Shown piece after piece: positions 18,295 to 26,451 of a stretch of 52,373 bases of DNA. This stretch comes from Myxococcota bacterium (GTDB lineage: Bacteria > Myxococcota_A > Polyangia > Polyangiales > Houyiibacteriaceae): contig JALOQC010000040.1 of assembly GCA_025453555.1 (NCBI GenBank), forward strand, positions 1 through 52,373. The letters are read 5' to 3'. The first letter of the stretch is position 1, and each line of letters opens with the position of its first letter. The notes under the pieces were generated by a model. That model was not told the DNA's origin and ran no database searches. It was given only the letters and a program-made list of their open reading frames with translations. The position numbers and the translations under genes are program-made.

Positions 18295-18328
18295 CATTCA
18301 CTCCGTCACCCACACGAAAGCTCCTCCG

Positions 18329-18970
18329 ATGCCCCACCGCGCTGCCTCCACCATCCGCGAGCTCCTCGACCGCAACCGCCAGTGGGCGGAGAGCCGCGCC
18401 GAAGAAGACCCGACGTTCTTCGCCCGCCACGCGGCCGGCCAAGCGCCGCCCTTCCTCTACGTCGGTTGCTCCGACAGCCGGGTTCCGCCGACCGACATCG
18501 TCGCAGCCGGTCCGGGCGATCTCTTCGTCACCCGCAACATCGCCAACCTCGTGAAGCCCGACGACATCGGTCTGCGCAGCGTGCTCGAGTACGGCGTGCA
18601 CGTGCTCAAGGTCGAGCACGTGATCGTGTGTGGGCACACCGAGTGCGGAGGGGTGATGGCCTCGCTCGCCGACGATCCGCTGCCGGGCTTCCTCGGCGCG
18701 TGGCTGCACTCGCTTCGCCAGCTCGCGGAGCGCTCGCGCGAGGAGCTGAGCACGCTCGAAGGCAAGGCGTGCGTCGACCGCATGGTCGAGCTCAACGTCG
18801 AGTCGCAGGTGCGGACGCTCGCGCAGCTCGACGTGATGAAGCGCGCGTGGGACTCCGGTCGCCAGCTCCAGATCCACGGCTGGGTCTACGGCCTCGACGG
18901 CGGTCGCGTCCGCGACCTGCTCACGCTGACCGCCGAGAATCAGACGCAAGAGGTCATCGCGGCGGAGTGA
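18329..18970 (+). CDS. Beta-class carbonic anhydrase, 213 aa
   Basis: A cytoplasmic zinc enzyme interconverting CO2 and bicarbonate. Zinc ligands are C47 in CSDSR, H103 and C106 in GHTECGG. The Asp-Arg dyad of CSDSR, the TRNIAN segment and the HGWVYGLDGGRV stretch near the C-terminus are all present and the length is normal. The ATG at 18329 is chosen because the fold begins there; CTCCTCCG before it is not a ribosome binding site. It follows the SulP gene by 34 bp, so the two probably act together in inorganic carbon uptake, for pH balance or for carboxylation reactions. Confidence 0.93.
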   Translation: MPHRAASTIRELLDRNRQWAESRAEEDPTFFARHAAGQAPPFLYVGCSDSRVPPTDIVAAGPGDLFVTRNIANLVKPDDIGLRSVLEYGVHVLKVEHVIVCGHTECGGVMASLADDPLPGFLGAWLHSLRQLAERSREELSTLEGKACVDRMVELNVESQVRTLAQLDVMKRAWDSGRQLQIHGWVYGLDGGRVRDLLTLTAENQTQEVIAAE

Positions 18971-18990
18971 ACGCGACGCGGCGCGCGGCG

Positions 18991-19118
18991 CTCGGCGACG
19001 CGACGCTCGCCGACACGGCGCTCGCCGACACGGCGCTCGGCGACACGGCGCTCGCCGACACGGCGCTCGCCGACACGGCGCTCGGCGACACGGCGCTCGG
19101 CGACACGGCGCTCGGCAC
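18991..19118. repeat. 15-bp tandem repeat tract after the carbonic anhydrase gene
   Basis: About eight units of CTCGCCGACACGGCG / CTCGGCGACACGGCG follow each other from 18991; the first is degenerate. The tract starts 20 bases after the carbonic anhydrase stop and ends 20 bases before the hairpin terminator. All frames stay open because of the 15-bp period, but the resulting Arg/Val/Glu or Ala/Asp/Thr repeats have no sensible start, so it is treated as non-coding. Confidence 0.85.
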
Positions 19119-19139
19119 ATGGGCAACGTGCGAAGCGAA

Positions 19140-19165
19140 AAGAGCCAGCCGAGAGGCTGGCTCTT
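19140..19165 (-). terminator. Rho-independent terminator (perfect 11-bp hairpin)
   Basis: AAGAGCCAGCC and GGCTGGCTCTT form a perfect 11-bp stem with a 4-nt loop. Read on the minus strand it is followed by TTTTCGC, so it ends the transcript of the HzsA-like gene that stops at 19185. It may also stop the converging carbonic anhydrase transcript. Confidence 0.85.
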
Positions 19166-19184
19166 CGCACATCCGCTCATCCGC

Positions 19185-22100
19185 TCAACGCAGGTCGAGC
19201 GGCTCTTCGTCGTACGCGAGCGTTCGTGACGCGCCAGTCAGCACGTCGACGTTCACCGCCGCGTCCAGCTCGCGGCCGGAGACCGATCCGTGGCACGTGC
19301 CACAGAGCCCGTTGAAGAAGCGCCTCGGCAGCGATTGGTTGAGCGCTTCCCCGGGATAGAGCTGCATCTGCTCGCGCTGCACGACGTCGCCCGCGAACGG
19401 CGCGCCCTCCGGGAAGGTCATCACGCCGCCCGAGCCCGTGAGCGGCTGCAGCAGGAAGGGTCGACCTCCCGGAATCTGCGCACGCGCCGAGCCATCGGCG
19501 CGAAGCGGCAAGTCGCCGAGGATCTGGTAGTCGACGAAGACCTGCCCGTAGGCGTCGTCGACCACCTGACTCGCCACGTCGGCGAACGACGTCGCGCCCG
19601 ACGGCGGCGGCCGCACCTCGAGGATGCGCGCCATCCCGACCTCCGGATCGATGCGACGTTCGCCGCGGACGTTCTCGAAGAGCAGCGTCGCGAGCAGCGG
19701 GAAGTCGAGGAAGTGCAGGAGCGCCCCTTCGCGGCTCGGATCGATGCGCGAGGTTCCGTTCACCTCGTCGACCTTCGACTCGAAGATGCCGTTGTCGGCG
19801 CGCGCGAAGACCGCCACCGCTTCGACGTTCGCCATGCCCGCGTCTCCACCGATCTCGCGGAGCGCGCCCGTGCGCGCGTCGAGCTCGCAGAGCGACCACG
19901 CGAAGGGCCCACCGCGGACGTCGGTGGCGCCCAGATCGCAGCTCACGACGAGCCGCCCCCCGGGCGTGATCGCAGGCGAGCGGAAGACGCCCCGCGTCAT
20001 CGGTCCACCCGGCACCCCGGGGATCGCGCCGAGCGCGCCCGGCACCGGTACGAACATCGAGTGGACGTAGTCGCGCTGGTCCGGGCGCCCCGCTTGGTCC
20101 GGGCCGATCGAGCGGTTCGCGACCACCACGGTGCCCGCGCCCTCCGACGCGCCCATCGGCGCAGCGACGAACGCGAGGTTCCGGTTCGGGAGCTCCACCA
20201 CCTCGGTCGCCGACTCGAAGCCCACGCTCTGTCGCTGCGCGAAGAGCGGGTGGTAGTCACCGCCGTCGAGGTTCTGGCGGCGCAACGCGAGCTGGTGGAA
20301 GTCGGGCTCTCGCTTCTCGCTCGTGAAGACCAGGCGACCGTCGCCCATGAAGCTCGGCGCGACCTCCTGATTGAGCAAGAAGGTGAGCTGACGGATACCG
20401 CCGTCCTCGCGCACGAAGAGGTTCGCGTTCGGCTGCATGGCGGCGGGCGTGCGGGTCGGCCCGCGGTAGTCGACGTCACCGTCGAGGTTGCCGCGCGTGC
20501 TCGCGAACACGAGCCGCCCGTCGGGAGCGAAGGCCGGATCGAAGTCGTGCACGAGGATGCCGTTCTCTTCGTCCATCCCGTACGCGACGCCGGGCACGGG
20601 CTCGCACCCCGAGCCGTCGGCGTTCATCCAGTACAGGCGCAGCGGCGCGCTCGCGCTGGTTCGCGCGGCAAAGGCGATGCGACTCCCGTCCCAGCTCACG
20701 GTGGGACGCCGCACGTCGACGGATCCCGAGAGCCCGCAGCCACCGAGCAAGCTCGTGGATGCGCCGAGCGTGAGCTCACCGTCGACCCCGACGGTGAGTG
20801 GCGCGGCGCGGAGGTCCGCTCCGCCGCGGAAGGTGTCGAAGTCGCGGACGTCGCCGACCCCCATCGGACGCGCGACCCACACGAGATCCTGCGCGGGAGC
20901 GGCCTCGGGGAAGATCTCTCCGCGCGCGATCGCCGCTTCACGCTCGATCTGGTGCCAACGCACCATCACGCAGTACGCCGGGATCTCGTCGAGGTCGCCG
21001 TTGTCCGCGTCGACTCCGACGCAATCGTCGGGCGTCGCCGGATTGAGCGATCCGTCACCCCCGAAGTCCTCGAAGAGCGAGCCGCCGCGGTGGAGCATCC
21101 CCTGCCCACCCGGCACGTCCATCGAGGGATAGAGGTTCTTGGCGATGATGCGGCTGTCGTTCGGATTCGGAGACTCGATCGCGAGCGTGACGCGCGAGAC
21201 GTGATGGTTTCGCCGCGTTCCGACGCGCGAGAACACGCCTTGGTCGCCGCCCTGGAGCCGGAGCTCGTGGAACATCGCGGGCGAGTGGCAGTTCATGAAC
21301 ATGCAGCCCTTGCGGACGAGCACCGGCTGCACGCGGTTGGCGAAGAAGCGGAGGCCCGGGTCCGGATCCTCGTCGAGCAGAACCTCCGGGCGGCGGGTCG
21401 CGATGTCCTCTGCCCACTCGAAGAGCGTCTCGTAACGAGGGTCCTCCGTCGACGCGAGCACGTTGCCGCCCTCGTGGTAAGTGCCGCCGGCGAGAGTCGA
21501 GAGCGGACGCCGCAGAAGTCCCGAGGTCGACACCGGCGTCGTGACGTGGCTTACCGAGACGAAGTAGTTCCAGCGCAGCTCCTCCTCGGTCTCGCCGCAC
21601 GCGAGGTAGAGGTCGGCGAACTCGTTGCCGTGGCAGCTCGAGCCCGCGCAGCTCTCGCGGAGGATGGGCTGCACTTCGGAGACGAAGCGCGTGTACGACT
21701 CGGCGTCGGCTGGCGGCGCAGACGGATCGAAGCCGTACCCGGAGCCAGCTCCTCGGACACAGTTGCCTTCGTTCTGCCTCAGCGTCTCGTCGGGCACGCC
21801 GGTCCGCTGGTGACCCTCTTCGATCCAGCGTTTGATCTCGGCGTAGCCGGAAGAAGAACGACGAATGAGCGCGCCCGCGTTGTGTCGAATGTCGGTCGTG
21901 AAGCGCGCGACGCGCTCGCCGGTCGTCGGGTCCGGATCCCACGTCTCCACCGCGACGTCCACGTCGTCGCCAGCCTTGAGCAGCAGGAGCCCGACCGAGT
22001 ACGGACCGTAGGGCGGCAAGGTGTCGCGCCGCCGCATGAGCGCGTCGTAGCTCGAGAGGTCGAGGTTGCCGGTCGCCGCGCCGTCGTTGGCGACGTGGCA

Positions 22101-22247
22101 GCCGTTCGTCTGAATCGCGCAACCCACGTCGAACGCGGGCTGGATCCGCTCCTCGAAGTAGGAGCCGCCCGGGGGCGGAACCTCCTCGCAGGCCACGATC
22201 ACCCCGAGCGTGAGAACCAAGACTCCCTGAGCTCGCATCCCCTTCAT
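19185..22247 (-). CDS. Large HzsA-like haem lipoprotein with PD40 beta-propeller repeats (copy 2)
   Basis: A 1,020-aa predicted lipoprotein (hydrophobic GVLVLTLGVIVAC, start ATG 22247). It has several cytochrome-like Cys/His signatures: CAIQTNGCH, CAGSSCH and CMFMNCH in the N-terminal third (long-spaced CxnCH) and a standard CGTCH near the C-terminus. The centre carries PD40/TolB-type propeller repeats (PTVSWDGSRIAFAART, DPAFAPDGRLVFASTRG, APSFMGDGRLVFTSEKRE). This matches the HzsA-related family, named for similarity to the hydrazine synthase alpha subunit; members outside anammox bacteria have no known reaction, and other hydrazine synthase subunits are not seen here. It is transcribed with or after the HEAT-repeat gene and the second HzsA-like gene. 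It ends in a strong terminator. Confidence 0.85.
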   Translation of the reverse strand: MKGMRAQGVLVLTLGVIVACEEVPPPGGSYFEERIQPAFDVGCAIQTNGCHVANDGAATGNLDLSSYDALMRRRDTLPPYGPYSVGLLLLKAGDDVDVAVETWDPDPTTGERVARFTTDIRHNAGALIRRSSSGYAEIKRWIEEGHQRTGVPDETLRQNEGNCVRGAGSGYGFDPSAPPADAESYTRFVSEVQPILRESCAGSSCHGNEFADLYLACGETEEELRWNYFVSVSHVTTPVSTSGLLRRPLSTLAGGTYHEGGNVLASTEDPRYETLFEWAEDIATRRPEVLLDEDPDPGLRFFANRVQPVLVRKGCMFMNCHSPAMFHELRLQGGDQGVFSRVGTRRNHHVSRVTLAIESPNPNDSRIIAKNLYPSMDVPGGQGMLHRGGSLFEDFGGDGSLNPATPDDCVGVDADNGDLDEIPAYCVMVRWHQIEREAAIARGEIFPEAAPAQDLVWVARPMGVGDVRDFDTFRGGADLRAAPLTVGVDGELTLGASTSLLGGCGLSGSVDVRRPTVSWDGSRIAFAARTSASAPLRLYWMNADGSGCEPVPGVAYGMDEENGILVHDFDPAFAPDGRLVFASTRGNLDGDVDYRGPTRTPAAMQPNANLFVREDGGIRQLTFLLNQEVAPSFMGDGRLVFTSEKREPDFHQLALRRQNLDGGDYHPLFAQRQSVGFESATEVVELPNRNLAFVAAPMGASEGAGTVVVANRSIGPDQAGRPDQRDYVHSMFVPVPGALGAIPGVPGGPMTRGVFRSPAITPGGRLVVSCDLGATDVRGGPFAWSLCELDARTGALREIGGDAGMANVEAVAVFARADNGIFESKVDEVNGTSRIDPSREGALLHFLDFPLLATLLFENVRGERRIDPEVGMARILEVRPPPSGATSFADVASQVVDDAYGQVFVDYQILGDLPLRADGSARAQIPGGRPFLLQPLTGSGGVMTFPEGAPFAGDVVQREQMQLYPGEALNQSLPRRFFNGLCGTCHGSVSGRELDAAVNVDVLTGASRTLAYDEEPLDLR

Positions 22248-22460
22248 TCTACACCACCCGAGCTGTCGGTTGCGCCACGGATTCAGCGCTCTTCGCGCGA
22301 AGTTCGCGACCGCGAGAGTCGAGGGTCGCGGAGCCTTCGAGACCAGCGGCGTGCGTGTCGGTCGTCTCGCAGGCGACTCTCGTCGCCGTTCACGCGCGCG
22401 CGCACATCGACATCGACGTCGACCGCGCACGTCCGTGCTTCCGAGTCCGCAAGCGAGCGA

Positions 22461-22484
22461 GGGCCCCGACGTTCGTCGGAGCCC
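22461..22484 (-). terminator. Hairpin after the HEAT-repeat gene
   Basis: GGGCCCCGAC and GTCGGAGCCC form a 10-bp stem (one G-T pair) with a 4-nt loop, 34 bases beyond the HEAT gene stop. There is no T run, so it is at best a weak or Rho-assisted stop. It lies in a 271-bp gap before the HzsA-like gene at 22247, where I see no other feature. Confidence 0.4.
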
Positions 22485-22518
22485 CCTGCTCTCTCATACG
22501 TCGACTCGGCGAGCGCGC

Positions 22519-23320
22519 TCAGCGCATCGCGAGCGCGACCTCGATCGCGTTCTGGACCAGCGAGGAGCTCTCGGCCGTCGCGGCCGCGCGAAGCGCACCC
22601 CGCGCGCTCTCGCCGCCGATGCGACCGAGGGCCCACGCCGCCGCCTGACGCACCCGCACGTTGGTGTCGGTCTCGAGCATGCCCTGCAGCGCCGGCACCG
22701 CCTCCGCCACGCGGAAGGTCCCGAGCAGGCGCGCCGAGCGCATCCGGATCTCGTCGTCCGAGTCCACGGCCCGAGTGGTTCAGGCGACCGAGCGCCGTCA
22801 CCGCCGCCGCGCGCACGCCCGAATCGCCGTCCCCCATCGCCGCGTCGCGCAGCGGCGTGAAGGCCGCCGGGTCCATGAACTCGCCGAGGGCCATGGCCGC
22901 TCGCGCACGCCGCGTCGCCGAGGCGTCGCTCGCGAGCACGTCCTGCATCTGCGCCATGATGGGAGCGAGGGCGAAGATGCGGTGGCGGAGCCACCAAGCC
23001 GAGATGCGACGCACCTCGGGATCGCGGTGCTCGAGCACCGCACGCTGGAGGAGCGGCACGCAGGCGTGACACTCGACGCGCTCGCCGTACTCGAGCAGCG
23101 CGACGAGGGTGGTCGGCGCGGTGTTGCTCTCGATCGCCGTCATCAGTTGTTCGGGCGTCGGAGCCTGCGTGCCGGGGCTGAGCTCGCCGCGCTCGCGATC
23201 GTGCACGACGATCTCGCGGAGCTCGGCAGGCGGTTGAGCGGCGACCACCGCCGGAAGCCCGAGGGCCACCAGCAGCGAGAGGAAGGCCGCACGTCGGAGG
23301 GTTTGGTATTGCGTGTTCAT
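22519..23320 (-). pseudogene. Secreted HEAT-repeat protein gene interrupted by a one-base frameshift
   Basis: The first part (ATG 23320, with AAGGAGA upstream) encodes a signal peptide (AAFLSLLVALGLPAVVAA) and then HEAT-like helical repeats (PEVRRISAWWLRHRIFA, ARAAMALGEFMDPAAFTPLRDAA, GVRAAAVTALGRLNHSG). Near 22768-22772 the frame changes. Dropping one base of the GGCCC run continues directly into DSDDEIRMRSARLLGTF and VRVRQAAAWALGRIGGES, clearly the next HEAT repeats, to a stop at 22519. Without the shift the first frame runs into low-quality Arg/Gly-rich sequence. The cause may be a sequencing error, a real mutation or recoding. A GTG at 22767 could allow the second half to be made separately. 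A CHAC pair lies in the N-terminal region. It sits 21 bp after an HzsA-like gene. Confidence 0.8.
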
Positions 23321-23341
23321 GATGCGTCTCCTTCCCGTCGA

Positions 23342-25603
23342 TCAGTCGTAGCTCGGGGTTTCGGAGGCCCAGCGGTCCGCGCCCTCGACGTTGCGCCGCG
23401 ACCAGTACTGACCACCGAGATCGGCCATCTGGATGAGCCGCACGCGATCCTCGCGCGAGACGGCCGGTCCACCGACGTCCTCCGGGTGGCTCGGCGCGCC
23501 TTCACGCGGCCAGGCCCACTCGTTGGGGTCGGTGTTCGAGTTGATGTTGAGGACCTCGACCAGGCGCGAGGTGCGCGCGAGACCCGGGGTCACCCACTCC
23601 GGCGCCACGTCGCCGGTCGCCGTGATGTCGCCCATCATCGCCGAGGGATAGAGCAGCGTCACGTACGAGGCCGGATACTGCACGGTCTCCATCTCGTAGT
23701 AGACGTTGAGCGGCTCGTCCGTGAGGAGGAGATACGGGATCTGATACTCCAGCTCCTCGCCCTCTTCGGTCGTGACGTTGACGGTGTAGAAGCGTCCCGC
23801 GTACGGGTCGCTCGCGCCGCCGTCGTGGCAGCTCACGCAGTTGCGATCGAAGACCGCCTGGAGGTTCTCGGCCGCTTCCGCCGCGCCGGCCCAGGGCAGC
23901 TCGACGCGGTCCGGGATCGCGACGACGAAGTCCTGCGGGCCCGCCTGCTGCGCGAGCGTGGTCGCGACGCCGCCGCGCGGGAGCACCTGGCCGGTGCGAT
24001 CCTCGTGGCAGCCACCGCAGCGACGCTCTTCACCCGGCATCGCCTGGATCCAGAGCATCTGGTTGCGGATGGCCATGTCGAAGCGGTCGATCGTCTGGAG
24101 GTGGTACGGGAGCCGCGCGGGCACCGCCGCTTCCCACGAACCGTCCGCGTAGACCTGCGCCTCGCCGAGGATGGCGGCGCCTTCGTGCATCGTCAGACCG
24201 AACTGACCGACCGGGCCGATCTCCGACGAGAAGCCCTCGATGATGCGGACGCGCGAGGTCTGGTCGAGGGCCTCGTCGAGCGACTGACCCGTGAACTGAC
24301 CGCCGCGGACGCTCTCCGCGAGACCCGTGACGGTGACGTCGACCGAGCCGAGGATGGCGGGCTCGCTCTCGTCGGGCGCGGGACGGAGCACGCCGGGGTG
24401 GACGGGCGGGATGTCGCGCGGACGCACGGGCAGCGCGTAGGTGTCCCAGACCGCCGGGTCGTCGTAGACGAGCGTGCGCTGCCGGGTCTCGGCGTTCCAG
24501 AGGTAGATGCCGAAGTTCGGCGCGGTCTCCGCGAGCTCGTTGCGCTCGTTCACGTCGCCGTCGGCCCACGCCACGAGGTAGTTCTGCTCGTCGAGCGGGA
24601 GCGGGTGGCGGTAACGACCCACGCCGCTCGGGGGGCTCTCCATGCCCGTCGGGACCTGCGGGGTGAGGATCTCGAAGGTCGCGTTCTGCTCGTCGAGGAG
24701 GATGCCGTCGACGCCACCCGCCGACGCGCGGGCGTCGAGGGCGACGAGCGCACCGGCCTGGATGGTGCCGCGGCGGCTCGTGACGATGCCGATGAAGCGA
24801 CCCTGGTCGACCTCGTTGAACTGCACGAGACTGTTACCCGGCTTCCCGCCGGTGCCCGCCAGACCGACCATCTGCGAACAATCGACGTTCATCGCCATGA
24901 GCTTGACGTCGTTCACCGGCCCGAGGTGCTCCCAGCGCGAGAAGCCGATGCGGCCGTCGCTCATCAGGAACGGGTCGGCGCTGTGGCTGAGATTCTGCGC
25001 GCACAGACGGCGATCCGCGTCACCGCTCAACTGGGAAACGGTGGCGATCTGCGTGACGACGCGGCTGTGGTTGTACTCGTCCGCACGAGTTCCCATCGGC
25101 GTGTACGGCTGATTCGTCACGAACGCGATGCGATCTCCGGGCACGAAGATCGGCTTGACGTCGTGCCAGTCACCGAAGGTGAGCTGGCGAACTTCGCTGC
25201 CGTCGACGTTGGCGAGATAGAGGTGATAGTGGGAGTCGCCGGCCGTCCGCATCGAGAACACCACCTGCGTGGCGTCGAAGCTGATGTCGATGCCGTTCAC
25301 GTCCACGCCCTCGAAGCCCTCGGTGAGGTTTCGGAGCGTGCCGCTGGGCGTGGGCGGCTCGAGCACGTACACGCCGCCGCCCGGCACGTAGCGCAGGTAG
25401 TCGATCGTCTGGCTGTTCCCGCCGGACACCGAGTGCGACCCATCCTCGGTGACGTAGGCGCGCTTGATGAAGACCAGCGCGTCGACGCCCGGCAGGACGC
25501 TCTCGCCGGGGTCACCCCCGCCGCAACCCACGGCCATCCCGGCCGCGCAGAGGAGCGGTAGTACCGCTCGTGCCCATCGCTCGTGTTGCATCGTGGCCTC
25601 CAT
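23342..25603 (-). CDS. HzsA-like haem lipoprotein with PD40 repeats (copy 1)
   Basis: A predicted lipoprotein of 753 aa (signal ARAVLPLLCAAGMAVGC). It starts at the ATG 25603, where GGAAGG lies upstream. The N-terminal half has TolB/PD40-like repeats (GIDISFDATQVVFSMRT, KPIFVPGDRIAFVTNQ, DPFLMSDGRIGFSRWEHLG). The C-terminal third has two standard c-type haem sites, CGGCH (in EERRCGGCHEDRTG) and CVSCH (in FDRNCVSCHDGGAS). A strand-rich segment between them (GSVDVTVTGLAESV...) may be Ig-like. It is of the HzsA-related family like the second copy but with fewer haem motifs. It is first of the three-gene cluster; co-transcription with the HEAT gene 21 bp downstream is likely. The role is probably periplasmic or surface electron transfer to an unknown substrate. 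Confidence 0.88.
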   Translation of the reverse strand: MEATMQHERWARAVLPLLCAAGMAVGCGGGDPGESVLPGVDALVFIKRAYVTEDGSHSVSGGNSQTIDYLRYVPGGGVYVLEPPTPSGTLRNLTEGFEGVDVNGIDISFDATQVVFSMRTAGDSHYHLYLANVDGSEVRQLTFGDWHDVKPIFVPGDRIAFVTNQPYTPMGTRADEYNHSRVVTQIATVSQLSGDADRRLCAQNLSHSADPFLMSDGRIGFSRWEHLGPVNDVKLMAMNVDCSQMVGLAGTGGKPGNSLVQFNEVDQGRFIGIVTSRRGTIQAGALVALDARASAGGVDGILLDEQNATFEILTPQVPTGMESPPSGVGRYRHPLPLDEQNYLVAWADGDVNERNELAETAPNFGIYLWNAETRQRTLVYDDPAVWDTYALPVRPRDIPPVHPGVLRPAPDESEPAILGSVDVTVTGLAESVRGGQFTGQSLDEALDQTSRVRIIEGFSSEIGPVGQFGLTMHEGAAILGEAQVYADGSWEAAVPARLPYHLQTIDRFDMAIRNQMLWIQAMPGEERRCGGCHEDRTGQVLPRGGVATTLAQQAGPQDFVVAIPDRVELPWAGAAEAAENLQAVFDRNCVSCHDGGASDPYAGRFYTVNVTTEEGEELEYQIPYLLLTDEPLNVYYEMETVQYPASYVTLLYPSAMMGDITATGDVAPEWVTPGLARTSRLVEVLNINSNTDPNEWAWPREGAPSHPEDVGGPAVSREDRVRLIQMADLGGQYWSRRNVEGADRWASETPSYD

Positions 25604-25686
25604 GTCGTCGCCTTCCGCGTGGACCTTTCGCAAAGATCGATCCACGCAAAAAGACCAACGATTTCAAGGCTGACGACCGCGATTCC

Positions 25687-25733
25687 GTGGGGGTGCGCCC
25701 CCCCACTTTCTGCGGTTTGGGGGATCATCCCCC
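25687..25733. repeat. Two adjacent G5/C5 hairpins, possible degenerate structured element
   Basis: GTGGGGG/CCCCCAC (25687-25706) and GGGGGAT-C-ATCCCCC (25719-25733) form two strong stems. The layout is reminiscent of copies A-D, but the loop sizes and spacing differ, so membership is doubtful. Such stems could also end transcription of the isomerase gene's opposite strand or protect the HzsA-like leader. Confidence 0.45.
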
Positions 25734-25785
25734 CTCGCGCAGGGACCTCCTCGCGATCCACCGCGCGCAGGAGGGCTCACCGAGA

Positions 25786-26451
25786 TCACACCTCGGCGTC
25801 GGGCTGGACGTCGGGGTGCGAGAGCTCGAACGCGGAGAGCTTCGCGCAGGCGGCGTCGATCGCGACCAGGCGCGGGAACGGCGTGAGGTCCACCGAGAAG
25901 CGCCGCGCGTTGTACATCTGCGGAACGACGCAGAGGTCCGCCACACAGGGAGCGTCGCCCACGCAGAAGCTCGACTCGTGCCCCTCCGACACGAGGCGCT
26001 CGAGCGCGTGCAGACCCTTCTCGATCGCGTCGTGCGCGAACTTCGCGGCGTCGCCGCCGAGCTCGCGCACGGCCGCGAGCGTCCCGGTGTTCTGTAGCGG
26101 CTGGATGCCGGAGTTGACGATCTCCGCGATCTCCCAGGCCCGCGCGCGTACGAACGGATCGCTCGGGATCAGCGCGGGCCCCGGACACAGCGCGTCGACG
26201 AGCTGCACGATCGCGAGGCTCTGCGTGAGACGACGCGTCTGCCCACCCGGCACGTCCCACTCCAGCGTGGGCACCTGCGCCATCGGGTTGCGCTCGCGGT
26301 TCTCGGCGCTCTTCTGCTCCCCGCCGTTCCGCACGAGGTGCACGGGCACGACGGTGAAAGGGATCTGCTTGAGGTTGAGCGCGATGCGCACGCGCCACGA
26401 CGCGCTCGACCGCCAGTACGCGTAGAGGCGCGCGTTCGGCAGCCCCGTCAC
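25786..26451 (-). CDS. maiA: Maleylacetoacetate isomerase (zeta-class glutathione transferase)
   Basis: A glutathione-dependent cis-trans isomerase acting on maleylacetoacetate in tyrosine/homogentisate breakdown, in the cytoplasm. The N-terminal thioredoxin-like domain has the zeta-class active-site motif SSASWRVRIALNLK (usual SSCSWRVRIAL, so the second Ser-adjacent Cys is Ala) and the QVPTLEWD and LTQSLAIVQLVD glutathione-binding segments. The C-terminal helical domain has the CVADLCVVPQMYNARRF stretch. Length (221 aa) is normal. The start is the GTG at 26451, which overlaps the stop of the upstream hydrolase gene as GTGA and gives VTGLPNARLYAYWRSS, the correct N-terminus. It is coupled to the next enzyme of the pathway. 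Confidence 0.93.
   Translation of the reverse strand: MTGLPNARLYAYWRSSASWRVRIALNLKQIPFTVVPVHLVRNGGEQKSAENRERNPMAQVPTLEWDVPGGQTRRLTQSLAIVQLVDALCPGPALIPSDPFVRARAWEIAEIVNSGIQPLQNTGTLAAVRELGGDAAKFAHDAIEKGLHALERLVSEGHESSFCVGDAPCVADLCVVPQMYNARRFSVDLTPFPRLVAIDAACAKLSAFELSHPDVQPDAEV

Noticed and set aside
18940-19180. Small Arg/Val/Glu repeat proteins over the 15-bp repeats
   Set aside because: The frame is open only because the unit is a multiple of three; there is no plausible start, and a terminator lies at one end.
22519-22767. An independent 82-aa gene starting at GTG 22767
   Set aside because: The product begins in the middle of a HEAT repeat and continues the upstream frame after a one-base shift, so a frameshifted single gene is simpler.
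19290-23069. A 1,259-codon open frame on the plus strand
   Set aside because: It runs antisense over the HzsA-like and HEAT genes, is Arg/Val/Glu-rich without motifs, and is a by-product of the high GC content. The minus-strand frame has signal peptide, haem motifs and propeller repeats.
19185-25603. A hydrazine synthase / anammox gene cluster
   Set aside because: Only HzsA-like proteins are present; no beta or gamma subunit, no hydrazine dehydrogenase, and the host is a myxobacterium. Family similarity does not imply the reaction.
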